Origin: Actinomycetes bacterium
GTDB taxonomy: Bacteria > Actinomycetota > Acidimicrobiia > Acidimicrobiales > RAAP-2
Direction: 5' to 3'
NCBI GenBank assembly: GCA_021799915.1
Contig: JAJYZN010000054.1
Span: 1 to 14,740 of the forward strand
Length of the DNA stretch: 14,740 bases
A program made the position numbers and the translations under genes. This document shows positions 7,903 through 14,385 of the stretch, piece after piece (the first letter of the stretch is position 1; the number at the start of each line of letters is the position of its first letter). The notes under the pieces are model-generated. The model saw only the letters and a program-made list of their open reading frames with translations, was not told the origin of the DNA and did no database searches.

Positions 7903-8203
7903 GGTGTGAGTGCTCCCTTCGTGCGTCAACTGAGTCCGGGCTCCCGACGTTGCCGGCAGCCAGGCTCACCTGGGTCGAGACAGGCGGGTTCGCGCTGTCG
8001 CCGCACACAATGCACGGTGGGGATTTCGGCACGGTCACGCCCGTGTTACCAACGCGTGAACCGGAAGACCGCCAGCTCAGGGGCAAATTCGTCGCCGCGC
8101 GGCGGAAGACCGGTGCGGTGACGGTCCCCCGGATGCCCCCTCGGGCCGCAGCCGGGCTCCTCGTCGGAGCGACGCCGTCGGCTTCGGCGGGGCCGGACTC
8201 GCT
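7903..8203. other. Intergenic region upstream of amt
   Basis: These 301 bases separate the upstream membrane-protein gene from amt, both on the minus strand. They hold the GlnR-like box (8023-8060), a 10-bp direct repeat CGGAAGACCG (8062-8071 and 8103-8112, 41 bp apart) and the amt ribosome site (7913-7919). No convincing -10/-35 pair or coding region was found. Confidence 0.6.
8023..8060 (-). promoter_or_regulatory. GlnR-box-like array upstream of amt
   Basis: Read on the minus strand, four pentamers are each separated by exactly 6 nt: TTCAC, GTAAC, GTGAC and GAAAT. The known actinobacterial GlnR site is built from alternating GTnAC and GAAAC-like pentamers with 6-nt spacers, found before amtB and glnK-type genes. 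The spacing match is exact, the sequence match is partial. The position, 121 bp before the amt start, fits nitrogen control of amt-glnK. No glnR gene is in the window. Confidence 0.5.
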
Positions 8204-8881
8204 CTACGCCGTGGGCTTCGGCGGACGCCTGGTCGGGGGGGTGTAGCGCTTGTTCGGCCCGGCACTGCCCGGGAACGTGCCGCCCCCGCCGCCCTTGGCC
8301 AGCTTCAGCTGCTGCTGGAGCCGGTAGGCGCGCACCAGCAGCCACGCCCCGGCGATGATGTAGGGGATCCCGAACCCCCAGAAGTGGAGGTTGAAGATCG
8401 ACAGGCCGTAGAGGGCCATGACAATGCCGAGGTAGAGCCGCTTGCGGTACCAGGCCATCACCAGCATCAACAGGGCGAGCACCAAGGCCACCGCTCCGAG
8501 CTCGGTGTAGAGCGACGTGCTCACGTGCTTGGGGTTGACCAGCCCGTCGGCGAGCCGGGAGCTGGGGTCGTTGGCGATCAGGCTTGCCGTGACCACCAGG
8601 CCGATGGCCGCCGCAACCGGGGCCAGCAGGAGGCCCACCAGTCGCTCCTTGTCGTCGGCCCGCTTGATGGCGGCCTCGATCTCCTCCACCGTCGTCGGAC
8701 CGGCCGCCGCCTCCCGCCCGGCCTCCCCCGGGTCCTTCAGGACGGCACTGCGCATGCGCTCGCCGAGCGGATCCCGATCGGAACGCCTCCCTCCCGGGTA
8801 CCACACGGCGAGGACGAACCGCTGCCACGGTCCCGGCCGGGGAGCGCCGTCGTGCTGGTCGTCAGAGTCCGCTCCGGCCAT
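8204..8881 (-). CDS. Multi-pass membrane protein of unknown function
   Basis: A 225-residue protein not recognised as any named family. The N-terminal 80 residues are soluble and charged, with RFVLAVWYPGGRRSDRDPLGER and a TVEEIEAAIKRADDKERL helix (64-81). Four hydrophobic segments follow (about 82-103, 127-144, 149-165 and 168-185). A basic amphipathic stretch, a GGGGG run and a Pro/Arg-rich tail (KRYTPPTRRPPKP) end the protein. The ATG at 8881 was chosen because a TAGCAT -10 lies only 5 nt upstream; a GTG at 8950 is in frame but adds a segment with no visible homology. It is upstream of amt on the same strand, with 301 bp between them, so shared transcription is uncertain. Confidence 0.75.
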   Translation of the reverse strand: MAGADSDDQHDGAPRPGPWQRFVLAVWYPGGRRSDRDPLGERMRSAVLKDPGEAGREAAAGPTTVEEIEAAIKRADDKERLVGLLLAPVAAAIGLVVTASLIANDPSSRLADGLVNPKHVSTSLYTELGAVALVLALLMLVMAWYRKRLYLGIVMALYGLSIFNLHFWGFGIPYIIAGAWLLVRAYRLQQQLKLAKGGGGGTFPGSAGPNKRYTPPTRRPPKPTA

Positions 8882-8886
8882 GGTCG

Positions 8887-8892
8887 ATGCTA
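8887..8892 (-). promoter_or_regulatory. -10 hexamer TAGCAT before the membrane-protein gene
   Basis: On the minus strand TAGCAT ends 5 nt before the ATG at 8881. No Shine-Dalgarno is visible, so a leaderless transcript is likely. There is no convincing -35. Confidence 0.45.
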
Positions 8893-9040
8893 ACGCAGCC
8901 CGGGGCAGCCGGATCCGGACGGGTGTCGGGACCTCATCGCCGGGGTGCACCGGTGGGTCGCAGCCGCCCGCGGGATCGGGGCGGGTGCGGCCACCGAAGC
9001 ACGCGGGACGGATGCCCGCGAGCTGGAGGCCGCCGGGCCC

Positions 9041-9583
9041 TCACCGGCGCGTCCGGGAACGGCGGGCCCGCAGCACGAGGTCACCTCCCACCGCCAGCGC
9101 GGCGAGCAGGAGGACGGTGGGGGCGATGTACACCCGCCACGATGGCTGCTCGCCGGCCAGCACGCCGGGCGTCGAGAAGAGGGAGGGATCCCCAGGGGTC
9201 ACGATCCCCCGGACGGTCCCACCCGGTGGCAGGATCTTGTCCCCGGGGATGGACTCTCGGTAGGTCTGCCCGCCGAACCGGTAGGTCCCCGTGCACGAGT
9301 ACCCGACCGGGTTGCTGCCGCTCCCACCCAGCTGGCCCCTGCAGGAGGTCACCGTGACCTCCACGGGGACACCGCTCCGGTGCAGGTCGGCGATCTGGGC
9401 GTTCTTCTGGAACCCGACGACGTACAGCACGCCGGCCGTGCCGACCACCACGACGAGGGCGACGGCGACCGCGAGTCGTCCGATCCGACGCCCGTCGGCA
9501 CGGACGCCGGCGCCACGCAAGGTGGTCACCGTCTGGTCGCCGGTTTGAGAGGGGTGGGGACCCGTCGTCTCCGAATCGGTCAT
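9041..9583 (-). CDS. Two-helix membrane protein with an extracytoplasmic two-cysteine domain
   Basis: A 180-residue protein with cytoplasmic N- and C-termini predicted. A polar N-terminus (1-35) is followed by helix 1 (about 37-58), an outside domain (59-148) and helix 2 (about 150-171), ending in a basic RARRSRTRR tail. The outside domain has two cysteines, C81 and C97, which could form a disulfide, and a beta-rich pattern YSCTGTYRFGGQTYRESIPG (95-114). The layout resembles DUF3592-like proteins, but that assignment is a guess. The start is the ATG at 9583 with a GAGGAG site 9 nt upstream. It is divergent from the serine hydrolase gene. Function unknown. Confidence 0.75.
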   Translation of the reverse strand: MTDSETTGPHPSQTGDQTVTTLRGAGVRADGRRIGRLAVAVALVVVVGTAGVLYVVGFQKNAQIADLHRSGVPVEVTVTSCRGQLGGSGSNPVGYSCTGTYRFGGQTYRESIPGDKILPPGGTVRGIVTPGDPSLFSTPGVLAGEQPSWRVYIAPTVLLLAALAVGGDLVLRARRSRTRR

Positions 9584-9658
9584 GGTCGTCCGCTCCTCGC
9601 GGAGATGCACGGGCAGTCGGAACAGGAGACCTGGTAGCCGCCCGGACCCGCTGTCCGG

Positions 9659-9680
9659 AATGTACCAGGGACTCGGTCCC
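9659..9680 (-). promoter_or_regulatory. Possible promoter with adjacent palindrome
   Basis: On the minus strand a TACATT hexamer (9659-9664) lies about 75 nt before the ATG at 9583. Immediately upstream is the palindrome GGGAC-CGA-GTCCC (9668-9680). Together they could be a -10 and an operator for the two-helix membrane protein gene. No -35 is recognised; the evidence is weak. Confidence 0.25.
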
Positions 9681-9747
9681 AGAGACTCGGGCGGACGCCC
9701 CCGCTGCAGGCACCCGAAGACCGGGCCGGTACGTCCGAGTGGCCGAT

Positions 9748-9753
9748 TAGGGT
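9748..9753 (+). promoter_or_regulatory. -10 hexamer TAGGGT before the serine hydrolase gene
   Basis: TAGGGT ends 6 nt before the ATG at 9760, and no ribosome site is seen. This fits leaderless transcription. No -35 is recognised. Confidence 0.4.
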
Positions 9754-9759
9754 GGCCCG

Positions 9760-10935
9760 ATGCCACGTCCGAACAGGCACGCCGCGTTGGCGGCCACCTG
9801 CCTGGTCACCGTCGCCTGCCTGCTCTCATCGTGCTCGGCGACGGCCCCCGGCTCCGGTGCCGCGGTTGCGGGCGGATCACCTGCGGAGACGCTGGGGACC
9901 GCGCTCCGACAGCTGACCCACGTTACCGGTGGCCCCCCCGGAGCGTTGGCCCTCGTGCAGATCGGGAACCGGGTGCAGACCCAGACCGCCGGCGCCGCAG
10001 ACCTCCTGAGCGGACGTCCCATCGCCCCCGATGACACCATCCGGATCGCAAGTGTCTCCAAGGCGTTCAACGGCGCGGTGGCCCTCGCCCTGGTCAGCGA
10101 CGGCCGCCTGTCCCTCGACGCCACCATCGGGGCACTGCTCCACGGCCTTCCGAGCGCGTGGGGGCCGGTGACGTTGGACCAGCTCCTGCAGCACACCAGC
10201 GGGCTGCCCGACTACACGAAGAGCCCCGCGTTCCTCGCCGCACTTCAGGCGAACCCGGAGGCGAGCATGACGCCGACGCAACTCCTGTCGTACGCGGTGG
10301 GCGAGCCGCTCCTGTTCCCGCCCGGGACGCGTTACGACTACTCCGACACGGACAACATCGTGGTCGGGTTGATGGTCGAGTCGGCCACCGGCACGTCGTA
10401 CGAGTCCGCCCTCGCCGCCACCGTCACCACCCCACTGGACCTCACCGGGACCACGCTCCCGACGGGCACGGCCCTGGCATCGCCGTTCGTCCACGGCTAC
10501 GCGATCGACCCCGGACATCCGCCCGAGGACGTCACCGACGCGCTGAACCCCGTTCTGGCATGGACCTCGGGAGGGATGGTCTCGACACCGTCCGAGCTCA
10601 ACACCTTCCTGCGCGCCTACGTCCGGGGCGCGCTCTTCGACGCGCGGACCCGGGCGGCCCAGCTGCGCTTCGTCCCTGGCGCCTCCGGCCCGCCCGGTCC
10701 GGGTACCAATGCCGCCGGTCTCGCCCTCTACCGGTACGAGACGACCTGCGGCACCGTCTACGGGCACACCGGGAACTATCCCGGGTACACCGTCTTCGCC
10801 GCATCCACCCTGGACGGGTCGCGCTCGGCCGTCGTGGTGGTCAACGAGCAGTTGAACGACCGGTCGGCCACACCGGCCTTCACCGCGCTGCGGCGGGTCT
10901 GGGGGCTCGCCGTCTGCGCCGCCGTGCACGGATGA
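9760..10935 (+). CDS. Lipoprotein serine hydrolase, beta-lactamase/DD-peptidase fold
   Basis: A 391-residue exported protein of the class C beta-lactamase/penicillin-binding superfamily. A lipoprotein signal peptide ends at the lipobox LSSC, with lipidated C25, so it should be anchored outside the cytoplasmic membrane. Catalytic motifs are S98-V-S-K101 (SxxK), Y194-S-D196 at the YxN position and H336-T-G338 for the third motif. The QLLQHTSGLPDY segment (141-152) is characteristic of the family. Aspartate replacing asparagine in motif 2 is a notable change. Substrate is uncertain: D-amino-acid peptidase, esterase or peptidoglycan carboxypeptidase are all possible, and beta-lactam resistance should not be assumed. 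The start is the ATG at 9760, supported by the signal peptide. Confidence 0.9.
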   Translation: MPRPNRHAALAATCLVTVACLLSSCSATAPGSGAAVAGGSPAETLGTALRQLTHVTGGPPGALALVQIGNRVQTQTAGAADLLSGRPIAPDDTIRIASVSKAFNGAVALALVSDGRLSLDATIGALLHGLPSAWGPVTLDQLLQHTSGLPDYTKSPAFLAALQANPEASMTPTQLLSYAVGEPLLFPPGTRYDYSDTDNIVVGLMVESATGTSYESALAATVTTPLDLTGTTLPTGTALASPFVHGYAIDPGHPPEDVTDALNPVLAWTSGGMVSTPSELNTFLRAYVRGALFDARTRAAQLRFVPGASGPPGPGTNAAGLALYRYETTCGTVYGHTGNYPGYTVFAASTLDGSRSAVVVVNEQLNDRSATPAFTALRRVWGLAVCAAVHG

Positions 10936-11013
10936 CGGCGGCCGGGCGGGCCGTCGTGCCGGCCGGGGCCCGTCAGACCGAGCCAGGTCCAGCGTGGTCG
11001 GACACGTTGGCGG

Positions 11014-11019
11014 TAGCCT
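11014..11019 (+). promoter_or_regulatory. -10 hexamer TAGCCT before the cNMP-binding gene
   Basis: TAGCCT ends 7 nt before the ATG at 11027, with no ribosome site between. This is consistent with a leaderless transcript starting at or near the ATG. No -35 is recognised. Confidence 0.4.
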
Positions 11020-11026
11020 CGGCGTC

Positions 11027-11449
11027 ATGGCGACAGCTCCCAAGGCGTTAGACCTCAAGTCCATCTGGCTCTTCTCGGGCTGCTCGGCCGCGGAGATCCG
11101 CAAGATCCGCAGCTCGCTCGAGGAGGTCACGGTGCAACCCGGCAAAGTGCTCGTCGAAGAGGGCACCGTGGGCCGGGAGTTCTTCCTGGTCGTGGAGGGC
11201 TCCGCCGAGGTTTCCCGGAACGGGAAGAAGGTGGCTACCCTCGGAGCGGGTTCCCACTTCGGCGAGCTGGCGCTCCTCGACCGGCGTCCACGGTCCGCGT
11301 CCGTCATCTCGGAGACGGACATGACCCTTCTGGTGCTGTCCCAGCGCCACTTCAACGCGGTGATCGAGGCGGTGCCGTCCATCTCGCGCAAGCTGCTGGC
11401 AGCCATGGCCACCCGCCTCCGCGAGTCGGACGCGATGGCGTTCCACTAG
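11027..11449 (+). CDS. Stand-alone cyclic-nucleotide-binding domain protein
   Basis: A 140-residue cytoplasmic protein consisting almost entirely of one CAP-family cyclic-nucleotide-binding fold. The phosphate-binding cassette reads FGELALLDRRPRSASV (about 79-94), close to the FGE-x-AL...PR-x-A consensus, with the glutamate and arginine that contact cAMP or cGMP present. There is no helix-turn-helix, so it is not a CRP-type DNA-binding regulator. The N-terminal KSIWLFSGCSAAEIRKI helix is the usual family entry. The ATG at 11027 was chosen over an upstream in-frame GTG at 10994 because of the -10 placed 7 nt before it. Partner and ligand are unknown; its neighbours do not decide the role. Confidence 0.85.
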   Translation: MATAPKALDLKSIWLFSGCSAAEIRKIRSSLEEVTVQPGKVLVEEGTVGREFFLVVEGSAEVSRNGKKVATLGAGSHFGELALLDRRPRSASVISETDMTLLVLSQRHFNAVIEAVPSISRKLLAAMATRLRESDAMAFH

Positions 11450-11464
11450 CCGCGGACTCCGCGC

Positions 11465-11520
11465 CCGGACCTCTCAGACGCCCGGTCACCCGGACCCCCG
11501 CCCGGGTCACCCAGGTCCGG
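11465..11520. terminator. Nested inverted repeats between convergent genes
   Basis: An outer perfect 8-bp repeat, CCGGACCT (11465-11472) and AGGTCCGG (11513-11520), encloses an inner hairpin ACCCGG/CCGGGT (11488-11493 and 11502-11507). The element lies between the cNMP-binding gene (stop at 11449) and the converging Fe-S gene, and overlaps the last codons of the latter. There is no T tract. It may serve both directions. Confidence 0.5.
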
Positions 11521-12688
11521 CCGACCCGTCCTCTGCGGTGGTTGTCTGTTCCCCCTGGTGCGCGGCCGACCCGTTCGGCGCGGCACCCACAGGGGCCAGC
11601 CCGTCGAGCGACTCCTCGAGTAGCTGGGACAGGTCGAGCACCCGGACGTCGTCTTCCTTCTGGTTGGCCTTCACCGCGTCGTCGAGCATGATCATGCAGT
11701 AGGGACAGGCGGTCGACACGACGTCGGCCCCGGTGCCCAACGCCTCCTCGGTGCGCTCCATGTTGACGCGCTTGCCGATGGACTCCTCGAGCCACATCCG
11801 GGCGCCTCCGGCACCGCAGCAGAACCCCTTCTCCCGGCAGCGACCCATCTCGACCTGTGTGGCACCGGGGATGGCGTCGATGACCGAACGGGGCTCGTCG
11901 AAGACCCGGTTGTGCCGGCCGAGGTAGCACGGATCGTGGTAGGTCACCGTGCCCTTGTAGCCACCACCGGGGGTGAGCTTGCCCGCCGAGACGAGGTGCT
12001 CGAGTAGCTGGCTGTGGTGGATGACCTCGAAGTCGCCCCCGAGCGCGGGGTACTCGTTCGACAGCGTGTTGAAGCAGTGGGGGCACGTGGCGATGATCTT
12101 CTTCGCCCCGACGCCCGTGAGCGTCTCGATGTTCTTCTGCGCCTGCTCCTGGTAGAGGTACTCGTTCCCGAGGCGGCGCACCGGGTCGCCCGTGCAGCTC
12201 TCCTTCTTCCCCAGGATGGCGAAGGTGACTCCGGCCCGGTGGAGCATGCGCGCCGTGGCCTGAGCTCCTTTCCGGGCCCGCTCGTCGAGGGCACCCGCGC
12301 ACCCGACCCAGTAGAGGTACTCGATGTGGTCGGGGATGGTGTCGGTCACCACCGGCACCTCGAAGTCGAGCGATGCTGTCCAGTCCTCGCGCTTGGACCC
12401 GCCGAGCCCCCACGGATCCCCCTGGTTCTCGACGTTGCGGAGCATGAGGCCGGCCTCGGTGGGGAAGCGCGACTCGATCAGGACCTCGTACCGACGCATG
12501 TCGACGATGGCGTCGATGTGCTCGATGTCGACGGGGCACTGCTCCACACAGGCGCCGCACGTGGTGCACGACCACAGCACGTCGGGGTCGATCACCGACG
12601 GCACCAACGTCTCCACCTCGGTGCCGGCCGCCCGGTTCTTCGCCATCACCCGTTCCGCGTTGGCGAAGAGGTTGTCGCGGAGGCCCAT
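11507..12688 (-). CDS. (Fe-S) oxidoreductase, C-terminal part: 4Fe-4S plus two cysteine-rich (CCG) domains
   Basis: The 393-residue downstream half of an HdrD/GlpC-like reductase. It has one ferredoxin-type motif, C41-TT-C44-GA-C47-VEQ-C51-P. Two cysteine-rich domains follow: the first with YWVGCAG and ATCPHCFNTLSNEYP, the second with HDPCYLGRHN, GFCCGAGGARMW and STACPYCMIML. These bind a catalytic 4Fe-4S cluster in heterodisulfide-reductase relatives. The Gln/Ser/Gly-rich tail (365-393) is low complexity. The ATG at 12688 is the first possible start, but no Shine-Dalgarno precedes it. It lies nine codons downstream of, and in the same frame as, the TAG that ends the preceding gene. In relatives known to me, such as mycobacterial Rv0338c, both halves are one protein. 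Read as one, they give 708 codons, counting the start and both stop codons. Confidence 0.88.
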   Translation of the reverse strand: MGLRDNLFANAERVMAKNRAAGTEVETLVPSVIDPDVLWSCTTCGACVEQCPVDIEHIDAIVDMRRYEVLIESRFPTEAGLMLRNVENQGDPWGLGGSKREDWTASLDFEVPVVTDTIPDHIEYLYWVGCAGALDERARKGAQATARMLHRAGVTFAILGKKESCTGDPVRRLGNEYLYQEQAQKNIETLTGVGAKKIIATCPHCFNTLSNEYPALGGDFEVIHHSQLLEHLVSAGKLTPGGGYKGTVTYHDPCYLGRHNRVFDEPRSVIDAIPGATQVEMGRCREKGFCCGAGGARMWLEESIGKRVNMERTEEALGTGADVVSTACPYCMIMLDDAVKANQKEDDVRVLDLSQLLEESLDGLAPVGAAPNGSAAHQGEQTTTAEDGSAGPG

Positions 12689-12712
12689 GACGAGAAGCTT
12701 CGGGGAGAGCGG

Positions 12713-12715
12713 CTA
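12713..12715 (-). other. In-frame TAG separating the two halves of the Fe-S protein
   Basis: On the minus strand the frame reads CPAWNTG, TAG, PLSPKLLVMGLRDNLF. From family memory, relatives have CPAWNTGKPLSPKLL, so the stop stands at a lysine codon and differs from AAG by one base. There is no frameshift: both sides are continuous and conserved. Possible meanings are a sequencing error, a recent point mutation, a genuine gene split or readthrough. Confidence 0.85.
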
Positions 12716-13630
12716 GCCGGTGTTCCACGCCGGGCACTGGGACTGGCAGCGGCCGCACTCCGTGCAGGTGGCGAGGTCGAGGAGCTGCTTCCACGAGAAG
12801 TCCTCGATACGGCCGGCGCCGAAGACGACCTCGTCCTCGTCGCCGACCCCCTCCATGGTCATGTCGGGAGTGGAGCCCAGCGCCCCGAGGGCACGGGGGC
12901 GGCGCGAGGTGGCCACGTTGATCGGGGCGAGGAAGATGTGCAGATGCTTCGAGTACGAGACGAACACCAGAAACCCGGTGATCACGGCGATGTTGGCCAG
13001 CAGGGCGACCGTCTCGATGACGGAGTTGACCCCGGTCCCGAGTGGACGCAGCCAGGTCGCGATCCCGTGGGAGGCGAACGCCCAGTCCGAGTAGGGGAAG
13101 TTGCCGGTGTTGACCTGGGCGGCCCGATACAGGAGCAGGGAGACGATGACCCCGGCGATCATCAGCAGCACCAGCCAAGCCGCCCGGGTATGCGAACCGA
13201 AGAAGCGTGAGCGGCGGTTCTCGCGCTTCGGGGAGTTCTTGATGCGGATGGCGGTGAAGACGAGGAGCGCCAGGAGGACGGCGACCGCGAAGAAGTCCTC
13301 GACGAAGCCGATGAACGACCACCTCCCGATGATCGGGATGTGGAAGTTCCGTTGGAACAGTGCACCGTACGCCTCGATGATGGTGAGGAGGAGAACGGTG
13401 AACCCCCACATGGTGAAGAAGTGGGCGATCCCGGGGACCGTCCACTTCAACAGCTTGCGCTGGCCGGCCACCTCCACCAGCTCCGCCTTGACGCGGACCG
13501 GGAGATTTTTGAAGCGGTCGGGAGCCGGCTGCCCCGCGGAGATCAGCCGGTACAACCAGAAGAACCGGCGACCCGCGATGGCGAACATGACCACGGTGAT
13601 GCCGAGGCCGACGGCGATTCTGACGGGCAC
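12713..13630 (-). CDS. (Fe-S) oxidoreductase, N-terminal part: membrane anchor plus first 4Fe-4S motif
   Basis: A 305-residue membrane protein with about five helices (near 3-30, 66-90, 107-130, 149-170 and 203-226), resembling the nitrate-reductase gamma/HdrE anchor that carries b-type haem. H70, H188 and H229/H231 are possible haem ligands. A cytoplasmic linker (240-280) leads to LLDLATCTECGRCQSQCPAW with C289, C292, C295 and C299, a complete 4Fe-4S motif. The protein then stops six residues later at TAG, exactly where relatives continue into the second cluster motif. The start is a GTG at 13630 with an AGGAGG site 6 nt upstream; longer in-frame extensions give no family similarity. It probably transfers electrons between the membrane pool and the CCG-domain active site, with the real electron partner unknown. 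Confidence 0.88.
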   Translation of the reverse strand: MPVRIAVGLGITVVMFAIAGRRFFWLYRLISAGQPAPDRFKNLPVRVKAELVEVAGQRKLLKWTVPGIAHFFTMWGFTVLLLTIIEAYGALFQRNFHIPIIGRWSFIGFVEDFFAVAVLLALLVFTAIRIKNSPKRENRRSRFFGSHTRAAWLVLLMIAGVIVSLLLYRAAQVNTGNFPYSDWAFASHGIATWLRPLGTGVNSVIETVALLANIAVITGFLVFVSYSKHLHIFLAPINVATSRRPRALGALGSTPDMTMEGVGDEDEVVFGAGRIEDFSWKQLLDLATCTECGRCQSQCPAWNTG

Positions 13631-13645
13631 TGAGGTCCTCCTGAG

Positions 13646-13664
13646 GTTACTTTTGGGTAACTTA
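13646..13664 (-). promoter_or_regulatory. Promoter -10 overlapped by a GTTAC-N6-GTAAC palindrome
   Basis: On the minus strand TAAGTT (13659-13664) is a -10 hexamer about 29 nt before the GTG at 13630. A perfect inverted repeat GTTAC-CCAAAA-GTAAC (13657-13661 and 13646-13650) overlaps the end of this hexamer and the expected start site, a good place for a repressor. It is the least GC-rich stretch near the gene. The protein that binds it is unknown. Confidence 0.45.
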
Positions 13665-13689
13665 CGGAACGAGCGTACTTGAGGTGGGC

Positions 13690-14256
13690 TTAGCCGCGGA
13701 AGTTGTCGGAGTACCGGCTCGGGGTCGGTCCCCACTGCCCCTGGTACTTCGAACGCAGCCCGTCGGACCCGTAGGGGCGCTCCGCCGCGGTCGTCATCTG
13801 GAGGAACGAGATCTGCCCGATCTTCATCCCCGGATAGATGGTGATCGGCAGGTTCGCCACGTTGGAGAGCTCGAGGGTGAGGTGACCGTCCCACCCCGCG
13901 TCGACGAAGCCGGCCGTCGAGTGGATGAGCAGGCCGAGGCGTCCGAGTGACGACTTGCCCTCGAGACGGGCAACCAGGTCGTCCGGAAGCGTGATCTTCT
14001 CCTGGGTGGAGCCCAGGAGGAACTCCCCGGGATGCAGGATGAGCGGCTCCTCCTCGCCGACGTCGACCAGCTCGGTCAGGTCCTCCTGGTCCTCGCGCAC
14101 GTCGATCACCCGGCTCGAGTGGTTGCGGAAGAGACGGAAGTAGCGGTCGACGTGGAGATCGACCGAGGACGGCTGGATGCAGCCGTCGCCCAAGGGGTCG
14201 ATGGAGATGCGGCCGGCGTCGAGCGCCTCGCGTATGGAGCGGTCGGAGAGAACCAT
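13690..14256 (-). CDS. dcd: dCTP deaminase, probably the bifunctional dUMP-forming type
   Basis: A 188-residue homotrimeric enzyme that deaminates dCTP for thymidylate synthesis. It starts [20 protein letters not shown]. Signature motifs are [14 protein letters not shown] (28-41), [13 protein letters not shown] (97-109), [21 protein letters not shown] (112-132; listed as a landmark, with E129 as the expected general base) and [12 protein letters not shown] (170-181). The HSTAGF and [11 protein letters not shown] patterns match the mycobacterial enzyme, which makes dUMP directly, so a separate dUTPase step may not be needed; this is inferred from similarity. The ATG at 14256 is supported by a TATCGT -10 nine bases upstream. 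The gene ends 59 nt before the Fe-S gene, which appears to have its own promoter. Confidence 0.95.
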   Translation of the reverse strand: MVLSDRSIREALDAGRISIDPLGDGCIQPSSVDLHVDRYFRLFRNHSSRVIDVREDQEDLTELVDVGEEEPLILHPGEFLLGSTQEKITLPDDLVARLEGKSSLGRLGLLIHSTAGFVDAGWDGHLTLELSNVANLPITIYPGMKIGQISFLQMTTAAERPYGSDGLRSKYQGQWGPTPSRYSDNFRG

Positions 14257-14265
14257 GCCCGCTAG

Positions 14266-14271
14266 ACGATA
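14266..14271 (-). promoter_or_regulatory. -10 hexamer TATCGT before dcd
   Basis: On the minus strand TATCGT ends 9 nt before the dcd ATG, with no Shine-Dalgarno between, so a leader of a few bases at most is expected. On the plus strand an overlapping TAGTGT (14270-14275) could serve the tRNA gene downstream. Confidence 0.4.
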
Positions 14272-14314
14272 GTGTGATCCGGAGCAGGCAGGCGATGATG
14301 CCGGGCTTGTGCAC

Positions 14315-14385
14315 GCGGGCGTAGTTCAGAGGCAGAACATCAGCTTCCCAAGCTGAGAACGCGGGTTCGATTCCCGTCGCCCGCT
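14315..14385 (+). tRNA. tRNA-Gly (anticodon CCC)
   Basis: A complete 71-nt cloverleaf is visible. The acceptor stem GCGGGCG (14315-14321) pairs with CGCCCGC (14378-14384), with U as discriminator. The D stem is GTTC/GAAC, the anticodon stem TCAGC/GCTGA with loop TTCCCAA gives anticodon CCC, and the T stem GCGGG/CCCGT has loop TTCGATT. CCA is not encoded. It reads GGG glycine codons, useful in a GC-rich genome. It is divergent from dcd. Confidence 0.97.

Noticed and set aside
9877..11412. A minus-strand open frame of 511 codons across the hydrolase and cNMP-binding genes
   Set aside because: It spans two convincing plus-strand genes and their gap, with low-complexity Arg/Gly-rich translation.
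12713..12715. Pyrrolysine or selenocysteine coding as the explanation of the Fe-S gene stop
   Set aside because: Selenocysteine uses TGA, not TAG. Pyrrolysine would need pyl genes, none of which are in the window, and the site is not a known pyrrolysine position. It is kept only as a possibility to test.
11352..13445. A 697-codon minus-strand frame overlapping both halves of the Fe-S protein
   Set aside because: Out-of-frame shadow; the conserved cysteine motifs are in the other frame.
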